Shown here: piece after piece, positions 61,945 through 64,000 of the stretch
Layout: the number at the start of each line of letters is the position of its first letter
How positions within the stretch are numbered: the first letter of the stretch is position 1
Assembly: GCF_004364175.1 (NCBI RefSeq)
Contig: NZ_SNZW01000016.1
Location: 395,983-459,982 of the forward strand
Direction of reading: 5' to 3'
Source: Maribacter caenipelagi
GTDB taxonomy: Bacteria; Bacteroidota; Bacteroidia; Flavobacteriales; Flavobacteriaceae
Length of the DNA stretch: 64,000 nucleotides
Notes under the pieces: generated by a model
What the model saw: only the letters and a program-made list of their open reading frames with translations
Databases searched by the model: none
Told to the model about the DNA's origin: nothing
Translations under genes and position numbers: made by a program

Positions 61945-62123
61945 TGTGTATATAGCTCGTAGCGTGTAAGTTAGCGATAACTTTTCGGGTAAGCACGAGC
62001 CGAATTTTTTAATTTTCTTATTACTTTTTCTTTTCAATAAACCAAATTAAAAAATTTGGCGGACTTGCAAATGCGCCTTAACTTCGATTAATCAACTGAT
62101 TAACTATGAGCTACATACGTTGT
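61945..62123. repeat. Structured spacer E2: long two-tier hairpin
   Basis: Outer arms 61948-61962 (GTATATAGCTCGTAG) and 62104-62118 (CTATGAGCTACATAC) pair at 14 of 15 positions, one a wobble. Inner arms 62000-62015 (CCGAATTTTTTAATTT) and 62044-62059 (AAATTAAAAAATTTGG) pair at all 16, one a wobble. Its first 23 bases match the start of spacer E4 at 17 positions. It contains GCGGACTT (62059-62066), the complement of an octamer in E3 and E4. It fills the gap between the MBOAT-like and lipoprotein genes. Confidence 0.75.
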
Positions 62124-62178
62124 TTAACACTATATTTTTTCTTAAAAGTTATAGGATTAACAGAAAAGCCAATCATTT

Positions 62179-62802
62179 TTATTGACAGTTTTTATTGTAA
62201 AAATCTACTACTTGGAAAACATATTTAAAGTCTTTTTCCATTATTTTTTTCTCAATTTCTGGACAGTCAGATAAGTAGCGACTAACTGTTTTTTTCGCTA
62301 CATGACCTAGCATACTATTTGCAGGTGTGAAGAATCTGTCCTCAGCTTTCTTAATTAAATCAACAGACCTTAGGTCATTATTGTCGTGGTCTATCCATTC
62401 CAATTCATAAAGTGATAATTTTCCTTTCGTAATTACTTTTAAAAAGTATTGAACACTATTAGGGTTAATATAATATTTGGTGTCAAGATAACGACCATTC
62501 CTAAATAGTTTAGTTTCCTGATCTAGTTTAAAGCTTTCATAATCATATCCATCTACTCTGTAAGAAAGCACCTTTTTTCGTTTAAATCTTCTTTTTCTTC
62601 CATTAGTGTCTGTAAGCCTTATTTTTTTGTAAAATTCACTAAATACATATTGCTCTTTGAAATAATCAACCTTTCCGTACAGTGTATCACCCGTAACCAA
62701 TACAATATTATCTAATGTTTTATCATTGGGAATAGATAAAGTTCTACAAGATGAAATACAAATTATAATGACAAGACAGAATAGGCTCCTTTTTAATTTC
62801 AT
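62179..62802 (-). CDS. Predicted lipoprotein of unknown function
   Basis: 207 residues. Lipoprotein signal MKLKRSLFCLVIIICISSC (Cys 19). The mature part starts with a small beta domain (DNIVLVTGDTLYGKVDYF, KKIRLTDTNGRKRRFKRKKV) that looks like a surface-exposed barrel unit, then a helical, basic tail. No family is recognised. The gene is flanked by ACGTTGT (62117) and ACAACGT (62852), an inverted heptamer pair, one in each neighbouring spacer repeat. Confidence 0.75.
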   Translation of the reverse strand: MKLKRSLFCLVIIICISSCRTLSIPNDKTLDNIVLVTGDTLYGKVDYFKEQYVFSEFYKKIRLTDTNGRKRRFKRKKVLSYRVDGYDYESFKLDQETKLFRNGRYLDTKYYINPNSVQYFLKVITKGKLSLYELEWIDHDNNDLRSVDLIKKAEDRFFTPANSMLGHVAKKTVSRYLSDCPEIEKKIMEKDFKYVFQVVDFYNKNCQ

Positions 62803-62982
62803 TCTATAATATAGCTTTTCTTTTGGATTACGATTTTTTTGGATATTGTATACAACGTTTCTGCTCTTATGTTTGGTTCTAAGCTCAGTCCGGTTAGTAT
62901 GGATACCTTTCGTTTACGTCTGCGCACGAAGCTAAAGCTTATTGTTTTGATTTATTTTTTTCTTTTCTAAAGCTAAACCCAT

Positions 62983-63000
62983 TCCCGATAGCTATCGGGA
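62983..63000. repeat. Perfect 18-bp palindrome
   Basis: TCCCGATAGCTATCGGGA, a perfect palindrome of a kind I recognise as frequent between genes in flavobacterial genomes. It lies inside spacer E3. Confidence 0.75.
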
Positions 63001-63015
63001 TTAGCGTTTTTATAA

Positions 63016-63037
63016 ACCTGCCTGCCGGTAGGCAGGT
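63016..63037. repeat. 22-bp GC-rich palindrome
   Basis: ACCTGCCTGCC followed by GGTAGGCAGGT, a palindrome with one G/T mismatch pair. Its GC content stands out strongly from the surrounding DNA. It is another dispersed palindrome type, directly after the 62983 palindrome. Confidence 0.7.
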
Positions 63038-63103
63038 ATACACAGACCTTTCGGTTTTGCCCTAAAGTCCGCATTACGTTTAGGTTGTGTTAGGCACAGG
63101 CTT

Positions 63104-63763
63104 TTATATCAAGGGGTAAATTGATTTTAGTAGTCCGTTTTTAATTATAATTTCAACCTTGATTCCAGATTCCGTTTTAGACTTATAAACGTTTAAAGTC
63201 CCAAACTTTTTATTTTTATTTTTTACCGCAAATAAACATTCATGGAATAACTTATTGTAAGTCCATGTTAAAGGGAAGAATGTGCTAGGTTTTTCCTTTT
63301 TTGTCCATCTATTCATCTCAGAGTCATAAAACTCTATTTTGGCTTCAAATACTCCGAACTTATTCTTTTTAAAAACTTTTTTAATTTTTACTAATTCTTT
63401 ATCGTAAAAATGAATTCCAGTAATTCTACGATTTTTAATTTTCCCTTTACTACAATGTTCTATCAATTCTATAAAGTCAGGTGAAACACGAGTATTTTCA
63501 TTTGTAAGGGCGAAATCTTTCATCACGTGGATATTCTTTTCCAAACAAATCTGTTGAGCCCTTTTTGGATTTGTTATTAGAAGTTTTTGAAAGATTTTGG
63601 AATCTTTTCGAAGACTTGGGATGTCTTTAAATGGTCCTTCATCTTTATCTTCTGCATACTTGATTTGGTAAATGATGGGAACCTTTGATATTGTAGTACC
63701 AACTTTCAAGCCTTGTTTGTTCGTACTAAATGTGTCTTCGTGTATATAATATTGAAATTCCAA
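63104..63763 (-). CDS. EndoU-like nuclease-domain protein
   Basis: 219 residues, no signal peptide. The C-terminal 110 residues show the bacterial EndoU pattern: ITGIHFYDKE, FGVFEAKIEFYDSEMNRW, then the hallmark KPSTFFPLTWTYNKLFHECL, where Lys and Thr/Ser precede FFP and W. EndoU domains are RNases, usually the toxic ends of secreted polymorphic toxins; here the domain stands almost alone and no immunity gene is evident. The start is TTG, so the true beginning is uncertain. The gene sits between exact inverted decamers at 63089-63098 and 63780-63789. Confidence 0.65.
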   Translation of the reverse strand: MEFQYYIHEDTFSTNKQGLKVGTTISKVPIIYQIKYAEDKDEGPFKDIPSLRKDSKIFQKLLITNPKRAQQICLEKNIHVMKDFALTNENTRVSPDFIELIEHCSKGKIKNRRITGIHFYDKELVKIKKVFKKNKFGVFEAKIEFYDSEMNRWTKKEKPSTFFPLTWTYNKLFHECLFAVKNKNKKFGTLNVYKSKTESGIKVEIIIKNGLLKSIYPLI

Positions 63764-63779
63764 CTTTATTTTTTGAGCT

Positions 63780-63903
63780 TGTGCCTAACGTGTTTGTATA
63801 TGGTTTGTTGCGTGGTTTAACACTTAATTTAGCAAATAAAAACCGAATAGAAAGTCCGCGAGGACTTTCGTAAGTATGCTAGAATTAGCAATAAATTATA
63901 TAC
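63780..63903. repeat. Structured spacer E4 with nested hairpins
   Basis: Three nested stems: GTATAT (63796-63801) with ATATAC (63898-63903); TAATTTAGCA (63825-63834) with TGCTAGAATTA (63877-63887, one bulge); and the perfect 8-bp GAAAGTCC (63850-63857) with GGACTTTC (63862-63869) closed by the tetraloop GCGA. It begins with TGTGCCTAAC, the inverse of the sequence ending E3. Bases 63904-64000 show nothing I can name. Confidence 0.7.
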
Positions 63904-64000
63904 GGCTTAAGTTTGATTCCCTAACTTTTAGGATATAAATCAGAAAGAACAAAAGAGAGAATTAAGGTTACTATATACGGTGAAGCTTCAGACTTCGACA

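Larger units (their letters stand above)
62852..63098. repeat. Structured spacer E3
   Basis: A roughly 250-base spacer from ACAACGT (62852-62858) to GTTAGGCACA (63089-63098). It contains AAGTCCGC (63065-63072), shared with E2 (complement) and E4, and two internal palindromes (62983-63000 and 63016-63037). No ORF of convincing length is found inside. It separates the lipoprotein gene from the EndoU-like gene. Confidence 0.6.

Noticed and set aside
61904..61996. N-terminal extension of the MBOAT-like protein
   Set aside because: The added codons are translation of the E2 hairpin repeat, so a later start is more likely.
61186..64000. A canonical integron cassette array
   Set aside because: No integrase is present, and only some spacer ends match the GTTRRRY/RYYYAAC consensus, so I report a cassette-like array rather than an integron.
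1..64000. tRNA, rRNA, CRISPR, prophage or insertion sequence
   Set aside because: I looked in all larger gaps and saw no cloverleaf, spaced direct repeats, transposase or phage genes.

Overview
The window reads as the chromosome of a marine Flavobacteriaceae member (Bacteroidetes). The support is AT-rich DNA, few Shine-Dalgarno sequences, several promoter-like TAnnTTTG boxes, a TonB-dependent receptor with a carboxypeptidase-like N-terminal domain, SD-rich lipoproteins, a fused E1 alpha/beta 2-oxoacid dehydrogenase and the ilvD-B-N-C-A plus leuC-D-A-B layout. I see no phage, insertion sequence, CRISPR, rRNA or tRNA.

Region 1 (1-10.1 kb): the end of an unknown gene, then a branched-chain amino acid operon on the plus strand: ilvD, ilvB, a SAM methyltransferase, ilvN, ilvC, ilvA, followed by a GapN-like aldehyde dehydrogenase. 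A 16-codon leader ORF with ten Leu/Ile/Val codons lies before ilvD. It is followed by mutually exclusive antiterminator and terminator hairpins, the layout of a classical attenuator. Region 2 (10.1-16 kb): a TonB receptor with a small periplasmic protein, an MFS exporter and a serine hydrolase. Region 3 (16-21 kb): minus-strand leuC-leuD-leuA/cimA-leuB, with repeat-filled spacers. The synthase resembles Leptospira citramalate synthase, so the operon may feed isoleucine as well as leucine synthesis.

Region 4 (21-50 kb): mostly housekeeping genes: two paralogous lipoproteins, recG, an M1 peptidase, patatin, a run of M20 peptidase, FMN glutamate-synthase-like protein, OmpA-like protein and a small membrane protein, then a UvrD/PcrA helicase, Sua5/YrdC, an OmpA lipoprotein, GT2, an HsdR-N-like protein, holA, DoxX, the E1 fusion, a degenerate M1 domain fused to a beta barrel, a LOG-family protein and uvrA.

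Region 5 (49.5-53.5 kb): a sensory unit. It has a histidine kinase whose first PAS domain carries the His/Arg pair of FixL heme-PAS, a receiver fused to a CRP/FNR-type DNA-binding protein, and a tandem universal stress protein. TGAT-N4-ATCA (FNR-like) boxes lie in both control regions. I infer an oxygen- or redox-responsive circuit. Region 6 (53.5-60.8 kb): a chimeric pseudogene, an MBL hydrolase, an arsenic operon (arsR, DUF6428, arsC, acr3), a CBM48-HhH fusion protein, a secreted protein and an alpha/beta hydrolase with TPRs.

Region 7 (60.8-64 kb): a minus-strand string of poorly known genes (a frameshifted membrane protein, an MBOAT-like fragment, a lipoprotein, an EndoU-like nuclease). 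They are separated by long structured repeats that share sequence and place inverted repeats around each gene. This looks like an array of exchangeable gene cassettes and is, with the sensory circuit, the most unusual part of the window.
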